A DNA stretch of 39,899 nucleotides from Actinomycetes bacterium (GCA_026708005.1 JAPOVR010000054.1:1-39899), one strand, 5' to 3'; shown: positions 6,790-15,359, counted from the stretch's first letter. Notes: generated by a model not told the origin, from the letters alone. Numbers and translations: made by a program.

Positions 6790-7054
6790 GAAGACGATCG
6801 CCAGGATCGCGAATCCTCATTAAACGCAACCGCGAAATAGCCCTGCCGGGCCCCTGGTTCTACGAGATGGACAACCTCCATGCCTCAAGCTACAGCCGAG
6901 GAGGCACCAGCTCCGGGCAGCGAACCCAACGAAACCCCCGTAAATACCTGCTTTCTCAAGGAGCTGCGCTCGTCCTCGATCTTGCAGGTCAGCGCCCGCA
7001 GCGCGGCATGGTACCGCACGGTACGATGCCGCTCTCATCTCAAGGAGCCGAGCC

Positions 7055-7177
7055 ATACGATACCTGCTGCTCGCCATCCTCGCTGCCTGCGTCGCCGCAG
7101 CTGCTCTCCCAGCCTGCGGTGGCGGTGAGGGCGGCGAGAAAACCAACGAATGGTCAGAACGAAACCGCCCAGGATAG
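7055..7177 (+). CDS. 40-residue lipoprotein with apparent ATA start
   Basis: AAGGAG at 7042-7047 stands 7 bases before an ATA codon. From there the frame reads (M)RYLLLAILAACVAAAALPAC, then GGGEGGEK and a short polar tail to TAG 7175. This is a textbook lipoprotein signal with lipobox LPAC, so the gene looks real although no ATG, GTG or TTG is present. ATA is either a rare start, a decayed ATG or a base error. It ends 14 bases before the second RTX gene, whose own AAGGAG follows its stop, so the two are probably co-transcribed. Confidence 0.45.
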   Translation: MRYLLLAILAACVAAAALPACGGGEGGEKTNEWSERNRPG

Positions 7178-7191
7178 ACAAGGAGACTTCT

Positions 7192-8160
7192 GTGAGATTG
7201 CTGATTCTGTACGCCGTGCTCGTAACCGCCCTTGCACTAGCCGCTACCGTCAGTGCGGCATCCACATCGGCGACGGCGTGCACGATCACCGGCACGAACG
7301 GACATGACGTGCTGGTAGGCACAGACGGCGATGATGTGATCTGCGGCCGCGGCGGCAGCGACGTTATCTACGGTGCAGCCGGCGACGACATCATCCACGG
7401 CGACAAAGGTAACGACATCATCTACGGGGATGAAGGCGACGACGTCATCTATGGCGACAACGGCCGGGACTTCATCGCAGGCGGCCCGGGAGACGACATC
7501 ATCGACGGCGGACGCGGCCACGACTACCTGTACGGCGGCTCAGGCTACGACACAGTCACGGGTGGCCCCGGCAACGATGTCATCCACGGCGGCCTCGACG
7601 TCAACTGCCTCAACGGCGGCCCCGGCCGCAACGTCATGCCTAACAACCGCTGCGACCCGAGGCCAGCCGCGCCAACCACACCGACTACCCCAACTGGGCC
7701 GACCGTGCCCGAGCCGTCGCTTGCCGGAAGCCGGGCGAACCCGATCCCTGTCGGCCAAGCCGCTACTCTCCACGACAGCTGGGTCGTAACGGTCAACTCG
7801 GTCACGCCGAACGCGACCGGCTTGGTGCTCGCCGAGAACCAGTTCAACGACCCGCCCGAAGCGGGACGCCAGTTCTTCATCGTGAACATCTCAGCGACCT
7901 ACACCGGGCAAGGATCCGACTGGTTCAACTCATCCCGCCTCGAAGCGGTCGGCCCGTCAGCTGTCGCCTATTCGACCCTGGGCGACAGCTGCGGTGTGAT
8001 CCCCGGCGATTTCCCTGACTTCACCAACGTGTTCACCGGCGGCACCGTCACCGGGAACATTTGCTGGTCAGTCCGGTCAAGCGACGCCGGCAGCCTTGTC
8101 ATGTTCGACGACGACGTGTTCCTCGACGACAGCCAGCGCGTCTGGTTCAAGCTCGGCTAG
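7192..8160 (+). CDS. Secreted RTX-repeat protein with C-terminal DUF4352-like domain
   Basis: 322 residues from GTG 7192, chosen because AAGGAG at 7180-7185 precedes it and it begins exactly at the signal peptide (RLLILYAVLVTALALAATVSA). Residues of about 30-160 are calcium-binding nonapeptide repeats (GDDIIHGDKGNDIIYGD and so on) very like the protein at 4963. A Pro/Thr linker (PTTPTTPTGPTVPEP) leads to a beta-rich domain starting ANPIPVGQAATLHDSWVV, with FFIVNISATYTG and VWFKLG at the end. This pattern resembles the DUF4352/telokin-like domain of exported Gram-positive proteins. It is probably a surface or secreted calcium-stabilised protein; no enzyme motif is seen. A terminator-like hairpin follows. 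Confidence 0.85.
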   Translation: MRLLILYAVLVTALALAATVSAASTSATACTITGTNGHDVLVGTDGDDVICGRGGSDVIYGAAGDDIIHGDKGNDIIYGDEGDDVIYGDNGRDFIAGGPGDDIIDGGRGHDYLYGGSGYDTVTGGPGNDVIHGGLDVNCLNGGPGRNVMPNNRCDPRPAAPTTPTTPTGPTVPEPSLAGSRANPIPVGQAATLHDSWVVTVNSVTPNATGLVLAENQFNDPPEAGRQFFIVNISATYTGQGSDWFNSSRLEAVGPSAVAYSTLGDSCGVIPGDFPDFTNVFTGGTVTGNICWSVRSSDAGSLVMFDDDVFLDDSQRVWFKLG

Positions 8161-8198
8161 ACACCCGGAAGCCATACCAGAACCTGACGACAAAGGCG

Positions 8199-8228
8199 AG
8201 GGGGGCCCGGTCTTCCGGGGCCCCTCCT
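8199..8228 (+). terminator. Terminator-like hairpin after the RTX gene
   Basis: An 11-pair GC stem with one bulge and a TCTT loop (8199-8210 pairs with 8215-8226), 38 bases after the RTX stop codon. The trailing run is only CCTTCTG, so a weak or Rho-assisted terminator is likely. Confidence 0.5.
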
Positions 8229-8251
8229 TCTGTGCCGCTACCATCCAGGTC

Positions 8252-8710
8252 GTGCCGGACACAGGGCCAGGGATCGGGCCGCTCGTCAAGACCGAGAAGG
8301 CCTACGAGCAGGCGCTGCGCACGCGGATCCTGAACCCGATGGTTAAGAGCATAGGCCGCCACGTCGAAGCGGCCGGAGCTGACTACCAGCGGATCCGGGA
8401 CGCGATCAGAGCGGTCGACCCGGCCCCGCCCGGGCTTGAGCCTGCTGCGAAGTCGATCGCCAAGGCAAACCTCACGCAGATCAAGGACGTGCATCTCGCC
8501 GAGTTCCGGCGGCTGATGCGCCGCTGGTTCGGCGTCCGCGTCGACCTCATCAGCGACAGCAGCATCGACCTGCCGGCCCGGATCCTTGGCTGGCCAGAGA
8601 CACTAGAAGAACGAATGCTCAAACAAGCAGAACTCGCAAAACTCACCGAAGCTATGCCACTTCCCAGTCCCATCACGGTTCCTGCCAGCTCGGCGGGTCC
8701 ATCGCGTTGA
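8252..8710 (+). CDS. Phage minor-head (SPP1 gp7 / Mu F)-like N-terminal fragment
   Basis: 152 residues from GTG 8252. The part TEKAYEQALRTRILNPMVKSI, the LEPAAKSIAKANLTQIKD helix and FRRLMRRWFGVRVDLISDSS have the rhythm of the helical N-terminus of phage head morphogenesis proteins. There the next block would normally be an ENVxLI-type helix, absent here. After LPARILGWPETLEERML the reading becomes low-complexity (PLPSPITVPASS) and stops. It is probably a short prophage remnant cut at its 3' half. No other phage gene is adjacent, so the assignment is tentative. It could instead be an unrelated helical protein. Confidence 0.35.
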   Translation: MPDTGPGIGPLVKTEKAYEQALRTRILNPMVKSIGRHVEAAGADYQRIRDAIRAVDPAPPGLEPAAKSIAKANLTQIKDVHLAEFRRLMRRWFGVRVDLISDSSIDLPARILGWPETLEERMLKQAELAKLTEAMPLPSPITVPASSAGPSR

Positions 8711-8815
8711 CCGGACAGCCGCCGTCTGCCAGAGACGTTCCCGAATCCCCCTGGTTTCCGGCGGATTCGTATTTCGCCAACGCCTCCTAGGCTGTCTCCA
8801 CGAGGAGGTGCCGCC

Positions 8816-9268
8816 GTGGAGATAACACTGAGCAAAGAGATCACGGCTCCAGCCAGCCGCGTCTGGCAGATCATCACCGACCTGGAGGGTTGTGTCCAAG
8901 TGATAACCGGAATCGACAGCATTGAGATTCTCGCCGGCGAGGAGCAGTTCGGCGTTGGCACACGCTGGCGTGAGACGCGCACGATGCTCGGCAAGCAGAC
9001 CACCGAGGAGATGGAGGTGACCGCCATCGAGCCGGGCCGCTTCTACGTCGTGGAAGCGGGGCGCGCCGGCCTCCTCTATCGCTCGACCCTGACCGTGGGC
9101 GCACTCGGCGACGAGCGAAGCCGCCTCTCGATGACCTTCAGCGCCGAGCCGAAGGGCATGGCGGCACGTGTGCTCGCCGCGACGGTCGGAAGGCTCTTCG
9201 TCGGCTTCACCAGGAAGGCGCTTCGCCAGGACCTCGACGACGTCACGGCCGCGGCTGAGGCCGGCTAG
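8816..9268 (+). CDS. SRPBCC (START-like) family protein
   Basis: 150 residues from GTG 8816, with GAGGAGG 7 bases upstream. The beginning ITLSKEITAPASRVWQIITDLEG is the classic first strand and helix of the polyketide cyclase/dehydrase helix-grip fold. TRWRETRTMLGKQTTEEMEVTAIEPG and a beta hairpin follow, then a long C-terminal helix (LFVGFTRKALRQDLDDVTAAAE). These small proteins bind hydrophobic ligands; the ligand here is unknown. It is free-standing, without obvious operon partners. Confidence 0.85.
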   Translation: MEITLSKEITAPASRVWQIITDLEGCVQVITGIDSIEILAGEEQFGVGTRWRETRTMLGKQTTEEMEVTAIEPGRFYVVEAGRAGLLYRSTLTVGALGDERSRLSMTFSAEPKGMAARVLAATVGRLFVGFTRKALRQDLDDVTAAAEAG

Positions 9269-9528
9269 AGGCGCGGGCGGGCCTCCCAGGCTCACACCCA
9301 ACAACGAGCGGGAGCCTCGTGAGTCCGGTGGGCAGTGCTGCGTTCCTGGCTCTGTGCGTTGCCGGGCTGCTCGCCTTACGGCGTGCGGTGGTGCGGAGAC
9401 CGCTGGGCCGGAGGCCCCGCCGGTAGCCCCGGTCGGTCGAAGAAGACGGGCAATAGTCACGGGAGAGGCGATGCCTCCGGGGTAAGTAGTGGGATTAGTG
9501 CGGTGGTTGCCGAGACGGGTCGGCTTGT

Positions 9529-10200
9529 GATCGTCTGTCTTGTCTGGGGACGGTGGTCGCGCTGGTATTGCCCGTGGCTGGGTGGGGTTACGGTCAGGGC
9601 ATCCGTGGAACGAACAGCTCCTGGTACGGCGTGCGAAGCGGAGTTGAGGCCGCGACCTTGGCTCCCCCGGAGGGCCATATCAGCCTCGCCAGGGTCGATA
9701 TGTGGGGAGGGTTAGATAATTCCGGTTTCATGCAGGCCGTGCACCTCGTGACAAACAACTCCCGGCCTGCGAGTTGTTTCAGCTATCCCATTCCTACGGG
9801 TTCGTGGTACTTCGTGGAGTGGGGGGATGTAAGCGGCTCGACCGATTTGCACTGCTACATGATCGCGCGTCCGGTGGGCAGTACCAACGTGAACTTCGAG
9901 ATCGTGACGAACAGCTTTGGCGACTGGAGCGCCTACGCGGGCGGTTCGATCCTTACGACCCGGCATATTTGGACGACGACGGCGAGGGTGAACGTACGGG
10001 CCGGGTACAGCCGGTTGTTCTCGAGTACGAGCGCGTGTTTTGACTGCGGTGGGCTGCAGAGCTGGCAGCGCCAGAGAGCGAACAGGACGTGGGTGGGGAT
10101 CACCAACGCCGGTTTCTTCGTCAGCACGAGTAGCCTCTTCACGGTGCCGAGGCTACCGACGCCGCTTACGATTGACGCCGATTTTGGGGGAGTGTCTGTA
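9529..10200 (+). pseudogene. Secreted protein of unknown family, signal peptide frameshifted
   Basis: From 9553 the frame reads VALVLPVAGWGYGQGIRGTNSS, then a Trp/Tyr/Gly-rich extracellular-looking domain (SWYGVRSGVEAA, LVTNNSRPASCFSYP, WYFVEWGDVSG, WQRQRANRTWVGI). The hydrophobic start RLVIVCLVWG lies at 9523-9551 in another frame. Joining the two by restoring one base near 9548 gives a proper signal peptide from GTG 9529. There is no stop before the next gene's start at 10201, so the two frames are fused. Two Cys pairs (CFS, CFDCGG) fit an exported protein. No family is recognised. It may be a real gene with one sequencing error. Confidence 0.45.
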
Positions 10201-11056
10201 GTGAGACCCTCCCTTGCCTTGTGTTTGGTGTTTCTCGTTGCCGCGGCGGCGGTGTGGGGTTGTGGGGGCGACATTCGATCGAGCGAGGGGACGTTGGAGA
10301 GTCCGAGTGAGTCGCCTCCGGCTCCTCCTCTCTCACCGGCTCCGCCTACCCCTGGAGCCTTCGCCAACTTCAGCGCCGGCTGAGCAGGTGCAAGCGGGGT
10401 CCTCAGGCGCTGGGGCGGCTGGGGACGCGGTGGCGGATCCCCTCGCTACGCAGGGGGATGCCGGGCCTGGCCGGGAGGTTGCTGGCCCTGAGGTGGCGGT
10501 GATGTGGGAGCAGGGGCCGGTGGAGCTGTCGCTGGCTGGGGTACCACGGGAGCTTGAGTCGATGGTTCGGGCTGGGGTTGCCTCCGCGGACGCCACCGGT
10601 TTTCGCAGCGTGAGGCTGGGGGCACCAACCCGTGGCGAGCTAGAGAGCGGCGTCCACCAGAAGGGCGCCGAGGTTCTGATCTTGACGAGCGTCGTCGCCG
10701 GTGGGGATCGGTACGAGACCCCCCTTGGTATTGTGGCGTGGTCTGCAGGCGATGGAGCACGCCGCCCATGTCGTCAACGCCGAGGGGACACGGCCGGTGG
10801 CCGAGAGGTGGCCGAGATCGTCTCGTTGGTGAACTGGCCTGACGGGTCGAGGGGCCGTGTCCTGTCGAATCCGATCAGGGGCAGGCCTGCGCCCGTGGAC
10901 GCCGACGAGGTGGCAGAAGCCATCCGCGCGCTTGGGTCGGCGGTTGCGGCCGACGGTGCGTCGCTTTTTCGGCGGTTGTCTACCAGCCGGCGGGTGGGTT
11001 GGCGATCGCGGCGACGATCGAGGTGAGAGACGGGATCGAGTTCGTCGAGAACCCAT
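10201..11056 (+). pseudogene. Lipoprotein gene with several frameshifts
   Basis: GTG 10201 opens a good lipoprotein signal (RPSLALCLVFLVAAAAVWGC, then GGD) and a Pro/Ser linker that stops at TGA 10381. Coding continues in frame 2 (SAPAEQVQAGSS, VELSLAGVPRELESMV, RSVRLGAPTRGELESGV, AEVLILTSVVAGGDRYETPLG). It then slips so that MEHAAHVVNAEGTRPVAE in one frame and AEIVSLVNWPDGSRG and DADEVAEAIRALG in another belong together. Three shifts in 800 bases indicate decay or poor sequence quality. The family is not recognised. The order, lipoprotein directly behind a secreted protein, suggests a surface pair. Confidence 0.45.
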
Positions 11057-11432
11057 AGACTTGTCTTAACGCCCTGGCCGACCCGAGGGGCGAGCGGGCG
11101 CCAGCGCGTTCCTGATCGTCGACCCGTCAGGGACCCCTGTCGCCGTCAGCGTCCGGGGACGCCAGCCAGAACATCGGGTCTCTCTGGGTGGCACCGGCCT
11201 TCCAGCACGTCTGGGCGCGCTCCGTACCGCCGCCGGCGCCGCCACCCATGCCAGAGTTCCCATAGGCAATCTTCCCGTCGGATAGGCGCCAGCCGGGGTG
11301 GGCCATTGGCCGGAGTTGCTGGCCTCCCTCTGCCCTGCCAGCCAGCGGCTCTGCTCATCTGCGGTCAGCCGGCTGCTACCCTCACCTCAAGATCGCCGAT
11401 GATCGTCTCGCGCAGCGCTCGGCAAGGCCGCC
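11057..11432. other. No confident gene
   Basis: Both strands are open in places but nothing is recognised. The minus-strand reading LSDGKIAYGNSGMGGGAG near 11230-11290 and WLASPDADGDRG near 11130-11165 look protein-like and could be a worn-out exported protein. No start or ribosome site supports either. Confidence 0.4.
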
Positions 11433-11816
11433 GTGGCCGCCGTCATCGGTCTGCCGCTCGCTGCCGCAGGCGGCGGGGTGGCGCTGATCGGCTTCTACAT
11501 CGCCAGCTCGAATCCCTGGCTCGTGCTCGCGCTCGGCCTCGTGCTCTGCGCGCAGGGTTCCTATGGTCTCGTCTACGCGCTCGGCCTTGCCGGCAGGCGG
11601 CACCCGTTTGCCAGGCGAGCGCTGCTCACAGCCAGCGCGCTAGCTGTCCTCGTCGGCCTTGGCGGCTTTGGAACTGGGCTCGCCGCCAACACCAACCCGG
11701 CGAACAACGATCCGGAGTTCAGGCCGATGATGGTCGCCCTGCTGGTCGCAGCGCATGGCACCCTGTCGCTCCTCGCCTTCAGCCGCCGCGCTCGCGCCCC
11801 GGCCCGCGAGCGGTAA
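11433..11816 (+). CDS. Small four-helix membrane protein, unknown function
   Basis: 127 residues from GTG 11433, beginning AAVIGLPLAAAGGGVALIGFYI. Further hydrophobic stretches are WLVLALGLVLCAQGSYGLVYAL, ALLTASALAVLVGLGGFG and MMVALLVAAHGTLSLLAF, so three to four membrane spans with short polar loops and a basic C-terminus. No motif or family is recognised and the ribosome site is weak. It stands alone between the decayed lipoprotein region and the catabolic locus. Confidence 0.5.
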   Translation: MAAVIGLPLAAAGGGVALIGFYIASSNPWLVLALGLVLCAQGSYGLVYALGLAGRRHPFARRALLTASALAVLVGLGGFGTGLAANTNPANNDPEFRPMMVALLVAAHGTLSLLAFSRRARAPARER

Positions 11817-11970
11817 TCGCTCCCGTCCCCGGGTGCCCCCGCCCGAGAGCAGCCCCCCGGTGCTGCCGGCAAAGGGCTCAGCCCGGCGCGGGCTCCCCGA
11901 GCGGACCGCGAGCAGACCGGTCTTCAGCTCAGGCGAAGTCCCGCGCGCTGGCCCGCATGACCACGACCGA

Positions 11971-13329
11971 TCACGAGATGGGCACGGTCTCGCCTTCGGC
12001 CGCCGCGCTCGCGATGACGTCGTCGATGGTGGGGCGGCGCGTGTTGAGGTGTGACTCGGTCTCGCGCGTGGTGGGCAGCGGCCCGCCAGCGGTGTAGTAC
12101 CGGCGGCCGGCGACCATCAGCTCCTCGGCGGGGAAGCGCGTGATGATCTCGCAGCCCTCGGCGGTCACGACGAGCTGCTCCTCGATCCGGGCCGCAGACC
12201 AGCCGTCAGCAGCCGGCCAGAACGTCTCGAGCGCGAACACCATCCCCTCCTCGATCACCTCCGGATGATCGAGCGAGACGAGCCGGCTGAACACCGGCTT
12301 CTCCCACACCGAGAGGCCGACACCGTGCCCGTACTGCAGCGCGAACGCAGCCTCCTCATCGCTGAAGCCGAACTCGCCGGCCGCGGGCCAGACGCTGGCG
12401 ACATCACCCGTGGTCAGGCCCGGCTTGATCAGGCTGATCGACGCGTCGAGATACTCCCGGCAGCGCCGGTAGGCGTCAACCTGCGCGCGTGAGCCGCTGC
12501 CGATCACGAACGTGCGGTAGTAGCAGGTCCGGTAGCCGTTGTAGGAGTGGATGATGTCGAAGTAGGCCGGGTCGCCCGGTCGCAGCACGCGGTCGGTGTA
12601 GTTGTGCGGATGCGGGCTGCAACGCTCGCCCGAGATCGCGTTGATCCCGTCGATGTGCTCTGAGCCCAGTTCCAACAGCACCTTCGCCGCCGCCGCCACG
12701 CACTCGCTCTCCTTCAGGCCGGGCCGCATGATGCGGTAGAGCTCCTCGTAGGCGGCGTCGACCATCATGCAGGCGGTCGTCAGCAGCGTGATCTCCTCCT
12801 GGGTCTTGATCATCCGGGCCTCCTGCATGAGCTGCTGCCCGTCGACCACGTCGATCCCCTCACGCTGAAGCGCGAACAAGACCGGCGGCTCCACCACATC
12901 CACGCCGACCGGCTCGCCCAAGAGATCGCGCGCCTCAAGCTCCACTCGCACCTTCCGGGCCACGTCCTCGGCCCGGCCGGCCGCCGGCAGCATCGCGCCC
13001 CGCAACGTCGAGATCCCCGCCCGTGAGCGCCCCTCGCCGAGCCACGAGCAGTACAGCTCGTGGTGGCGCGCTGCCGAGCCGAAATCCCAGTTGATCGGAT
13101 CATCGCCCCGAGGCAAGAGCGCAAACCGCGCCACCTTGTCGGCCGCCCACATACCGATGTGGGTTGACGTCACGTAGCGAATGTTCGGCATGTCGAAGCA
13201 CAGGAGCGCGCCGAGCTCCGACTCCGCCAGCAGCGCCTTGGTCCGCGCGAGCCGCTCGCGCCTCAGGCGATCGAAATCGATCCGCTCCTCGTAATCAACC
13301 CCCATCAACCCGAAGGTCTTCAGCGCCAT
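11971..13329 (-). CDS. M24-fold (creatinase / Xaa-Pro peptidase-like) hydrolase with altered metal site
   Basis: 452 residues, ATG 13329 behind GAGAGGG. It has an N-terminal creatinase domain (KALLAESELGALLCFD, NIRYVTSTHIGMW) and a C-terminal pita-bread domain from about residue 180. The five metal ligands of M24 enzymes map to Asp258, position 269, His335 (GHGVGL), Glu368 (FALETF) and Glu383 (ARIEEQ). Position 269 is Cys instead of Asp in NGYRTCYYRTF. Creatinase itself uses this fold without metal, and DMSP lyase DddP and ectoine hydrolase are other non-peptidase members, so the reaction need not be peptide hydrolysis. It is the last gene of the minus-strand set, 149 bases after a cupin. A second, intact-site M24 gene lies at 24798. 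Confidence 0.8.
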   Translation of the reverse strand: MALKTFGLMGVDYEERIDFDRLRRERLARTKALLAESELGALLCFDMPNIRYVTSTHIGMWAADKVARFALLPRGDDPINWDFGSAARHHELYCSWLGEGRSRAGISTLRGAMLPAAGRAEDVARKVRVELEARDLLGEPVGVDVVEPPVLFALQREGIDVVDGQQLMQEARMIKTQEEITLLTTACMMVDAAYEELYRIMRPGLKESECVAAAAKVLLELGSEHIDGINAISGERCSPHPHNYTDRVLRPGDPAYFDIIHSYNGYRTCYYRTFVIGSGSRAQVDAYRRCREYLDASISLIKPGLTTGDVASVWPAAGEFGFSDEEAAFALQYGHGVGLSVWEKPVFSRLVSLDHPEVIEEGMVFALETFWPAADGWSAARIEEQLVVTAEGCEIITRFPAEELMVAGRRYYTAGGPLPTTRETESHLNTRRPTIDDVIASAAAEGETVPIS

Positions 13330-13478
13330 GTCCCTCTCCCTTCAGCGGTGTCGCTGGCTCCTCGTCGCGTTTGCGGATGCTTGCGCAGTGCCCGTTGTCC
13401 GAGACAGCCTACGCTCCCGCGCACGACGCGGGGGGCGCTCTCGGATCATTTGCTGCGCCCGCCCGCCCGCCCGCCCGG

Positions 13479-13925
13479 CTAGGCGCCTCGATCGGCAACC
13501 GAGTCGGCGATCCCATCGTCGGCCGGCGTGAAGTACCCCGCGTCCTCAAGGCTGCCGGCCCCACAGTACCCCCAGATGGTCACGAGCGTCTCGGTGGCCG
13601 ACGGGTTCTCGAGCGCGTGGTACTCGTCCGCCGGCACGAACACGATCTCGCCCGCCTTCACCTCGATCGCATCCTGGCCGACGTGCTTGACACCCGTTCC
13701 CTTTAGCACGTACTCCCACTCCTCGGCGTTCGGGTGCCGGTGCAGGTCGTGCATCGCTCCAGGAGGAAACACCGTGCGGCCAACCACGGTCTTCGTCGAG
13801 CCAACCGTCTCGTTCGTAATCAGCCACTTCACATCCATATCGATCCAGCCGCGCTCCTCTGTGAGCGAGTCGTCGGACGGAAGCTCGTCCATGACCGGCT
13901 TCAGCGGATGCCTTGCAAACGGCAT
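13479..13925 (-). CDS. Cupin-domain protein
   Basis: 148 residues from ATG 13925, fixed by AAGGAGGTGG just upstream. The metal-binding cupin motif 1 is present as HDLHRHPNAEEWEYVLKG (two His, Glu), motif 2 as PADEYHALENPS. The order is that of single-domain RmlC-like cupins, which act as isomerases, dioxygenases or sensors. The protein follows the SDR at 13960 closely (34 bases) and is related to the cupin at 14730, both beginning with a conserved W/WLxxxETxGS region (WLITNETVGS here). It is probably an enzyme or accessory of the same pathway. The substrate is unknown. Confidence 0.85.
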   Translation of the reverse strand: MPFARHPLKPVMDELPSDDSLTEERGWIDMDVKWLITNETVGSTKTVVGRTVFPPGAMHDLHRHPNAEEWEYVLKGTGVKHVGQDAIEVKAGEIVFVPADEYHALENPSATETLVTIWGYCGAGSLEDAGYFTPADDGIADSVADRGA

Positions 13926-13959
13926 GGCCACCTCCTTCTGCTCGCTGTCATGGTCACCT

Positions 13960-14733
13960 TTACCTTGCCAACACACCGCCGTCCACCGGCAGCACGACCC
14001 CGTGGATGTAGCCGGCAGCCGGCGTGCAGAGGAAGAGCACAGGCCCCACGACATCGTCGGGGCGGCCCCAGCGTCCGAGCGGAATACGCTCGCCGAAGGC
14101 CCGGGCGCGGTCTGGGTCATCGCGTCTGAGGTCGGCGTTCATGTCCGTCTCGATGTACCCGGGCGCAACCGCGTTCACCTGGATCCCGGACGAGGCCCAG
14201 TCGGCTGCCAGCGACTTGGTGAGTTGGGCCACAGCGCCCTTGCTCGCCGAGTAGGCTGCCGCGTAGCCGATGCCGAAGAACCCCGCCAGCGAGCCGACGT
14301 TGACGACGTAGCCCGGGCCAGCCTCGCGCAGCGGACGCTCCGCAGCACGGCAGAACAGGTACATGCTGCGCACGTTGGTGGCCTGCACCTCGTCCCAGTC
14401 GGAGATGTCGAGCTCCGAGATCGGCCCGCGCTTGCTGCGCTGCCCCGCGTTGTTGATCAGGATGTCGAGCCGGCCGAACCGGGTGAGAGCCGCACCAACC
14501 GCCTCCTCGGCAGCCTGCTCGCTCGCGACATCGGCGGCAAACGAGACCAGACGCTCGCCCTCCGGATCGAGCTGTGCGAGCCTCCGTGCGCTCTCGTCGG
14601 TCCGGGAAACGCCCACGACCTCTGCACCCGTCTCGAGCAATGCCTGAGCGATCGCGTGGCCGATACCGCGGCCAGCGCCGGTCACGAGCGCAACCCGACC
14701 GGTGAAGTCGAATGCTGCTTCGCCGGGGCTCAC
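13960..14733 (-). CDS. Short-chain dehydrogenase/reductase (SDR)
   Basis: 257 residues from GTG 14733; the start overlaps the stop of the upstream cupin as GTGA, so translation is coupled. Classical SDR features are the cofactor motif TGAGRGIG, the NNAG motif, the catalytic Ser in VGSLAGF, YSASK (Tyr/Lys) and the C-terminal PLGRWGRPDDVVGPVLFL and DGGV. Such enzymes oxidise or reduce a hydroxyl or keto group with NAD(P). Coupling to cupins on both sides places it in the minus-strand catabolic set. A longer upstream ATG would run into the cupin and is not credible. Confidence 0.9.
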   Translation of the reverse strand: MSPGEAAFDFTGRVALVTGAGRGIGHAIAQALLETGAEVVGVSRTDESARRLAQLDPEGERLVSFAADVASEQAAEEAVGAALTRFGRLDILINNAGQRSKRGPISELDISDWDEVQATNVRSMYLFCRAAERPLREAGPGYVVNVGSLAGFFGIGYAAAYSASKGAVAQLTKSLAADWASSGIQVNAVAPGYIETDMNADLRRDDPDRARAFGERIPLGRWGRPDDVVGPVLFLCTPAAGYIHGVVLPVDGGVLAR

Positions 14734-15131
14734 GGCTCTCCCGCACCGGAGGGCACCTCGTAACCGAGCTCGGCGTAGTCCGAGACGCCTCCCCAGACGC
14801 CGAGCACCTGCACCAGCGTATCCGTGTTGTTCTCGAAACCGTGCCACTCGCCGGCGGCGGTGTAGGTCATCTCTCCCTGCTCGACCGGGATGATCTCATC
14901 CCCTGTGTGGTGTAGACCCGATCCCGAGAGGATGTAGAGCACCTCCTCGTGGTCGGGATGGCGGTGAACCTCGTGCTGCTTCCCCGGAGGGAAGTGCGTG
15001 ATGTTCACGAGCACGTTGTCTGAGCCGGTCTCATTGCCGCTGACGAGCCACCAGACGCGCAGACCCTCCCAGCCCGGCCTCGTCGGGATCGTCGGATCTT
15101 CCGCCGTCGTCTTCACTGAGCGCTTCTCCAT
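14730..15131 (-). CDS. Cupin-domain protein
   Basis: 133 residues from ATG 15131 with GGGAGGTG upstream. Cupin motif 1 is PGKQHEVHRHPDHEEVLYI (His, His, Glu) and motif 2 is AAGEWHGFENNT. It starts MEKRSVKTTAEDP and carries WWLVSGNETGSDN, matching its paralogue at 13479. Its stop is overlapped by the SDR start, so cupin and SDR are made together. A separating stretch of about 290 bases lies between it and the methyltransferase fusion upstream. The reaction is not identifiable. Confidence 0.85.
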   Translation of the reverse strand: MEKRSVKTTAEDPTIPTRPGWEGLRVWWLVSGNETGSDNVLVNITHFPPGKQHEVHRHPDHEEVLYILSGSGLHHTGDEIIPVEQGEMTYTAAGEWHGFENNTDTLVQVLGVWGGVSDYAELGYEVPSGAGEP

Positions 15132-15342
15132 GACTTCACCTCCCGTTCAGACGTTCGAGGACGCTTCGGGATGCCGTGTCGCGTCGAATTCCGGATCGGA
15201 CACCGATGCGCCGGCGACCCGGAGATCCCCGCCCCGCAGCTGCGCGCGGACGGGATCGAGGGTCAATGCGATCTCTACCTGGGATCATTTCTACCGGGTC
15301 TGGAACAGCCGCGCTGGGAAGCCCCTCGGGCACGAGACGCTG

Positions 15343-15359
15343 CCCGCAGGTGCTGCGGG
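15343..15359. other. Hairpin in the gap between methyltransferase and cupin genes
   Basis: CCCGCAG-GTG-CTGCGGG, a perfect 7-bp inverted repeat with a 3-base loop, 67 bases after the end of the methyltransferase fusion gene. There is no T run, so it is at best a weak terminator or attenuator. Between it and 15150 a 39-codon minus-strand stretch (LTLDPVRAQLRGGDLRVAG) looks protein-like but has no supported start. Confidence 0.35.

Noticed and set aside
13458-13477. CCCG tetranucleotide repeat as a functional phase-variation tract
   Set aside because: Only about four units, in an intergenic gap, within very GC-rich sequence; no link to a start codon or promoter.
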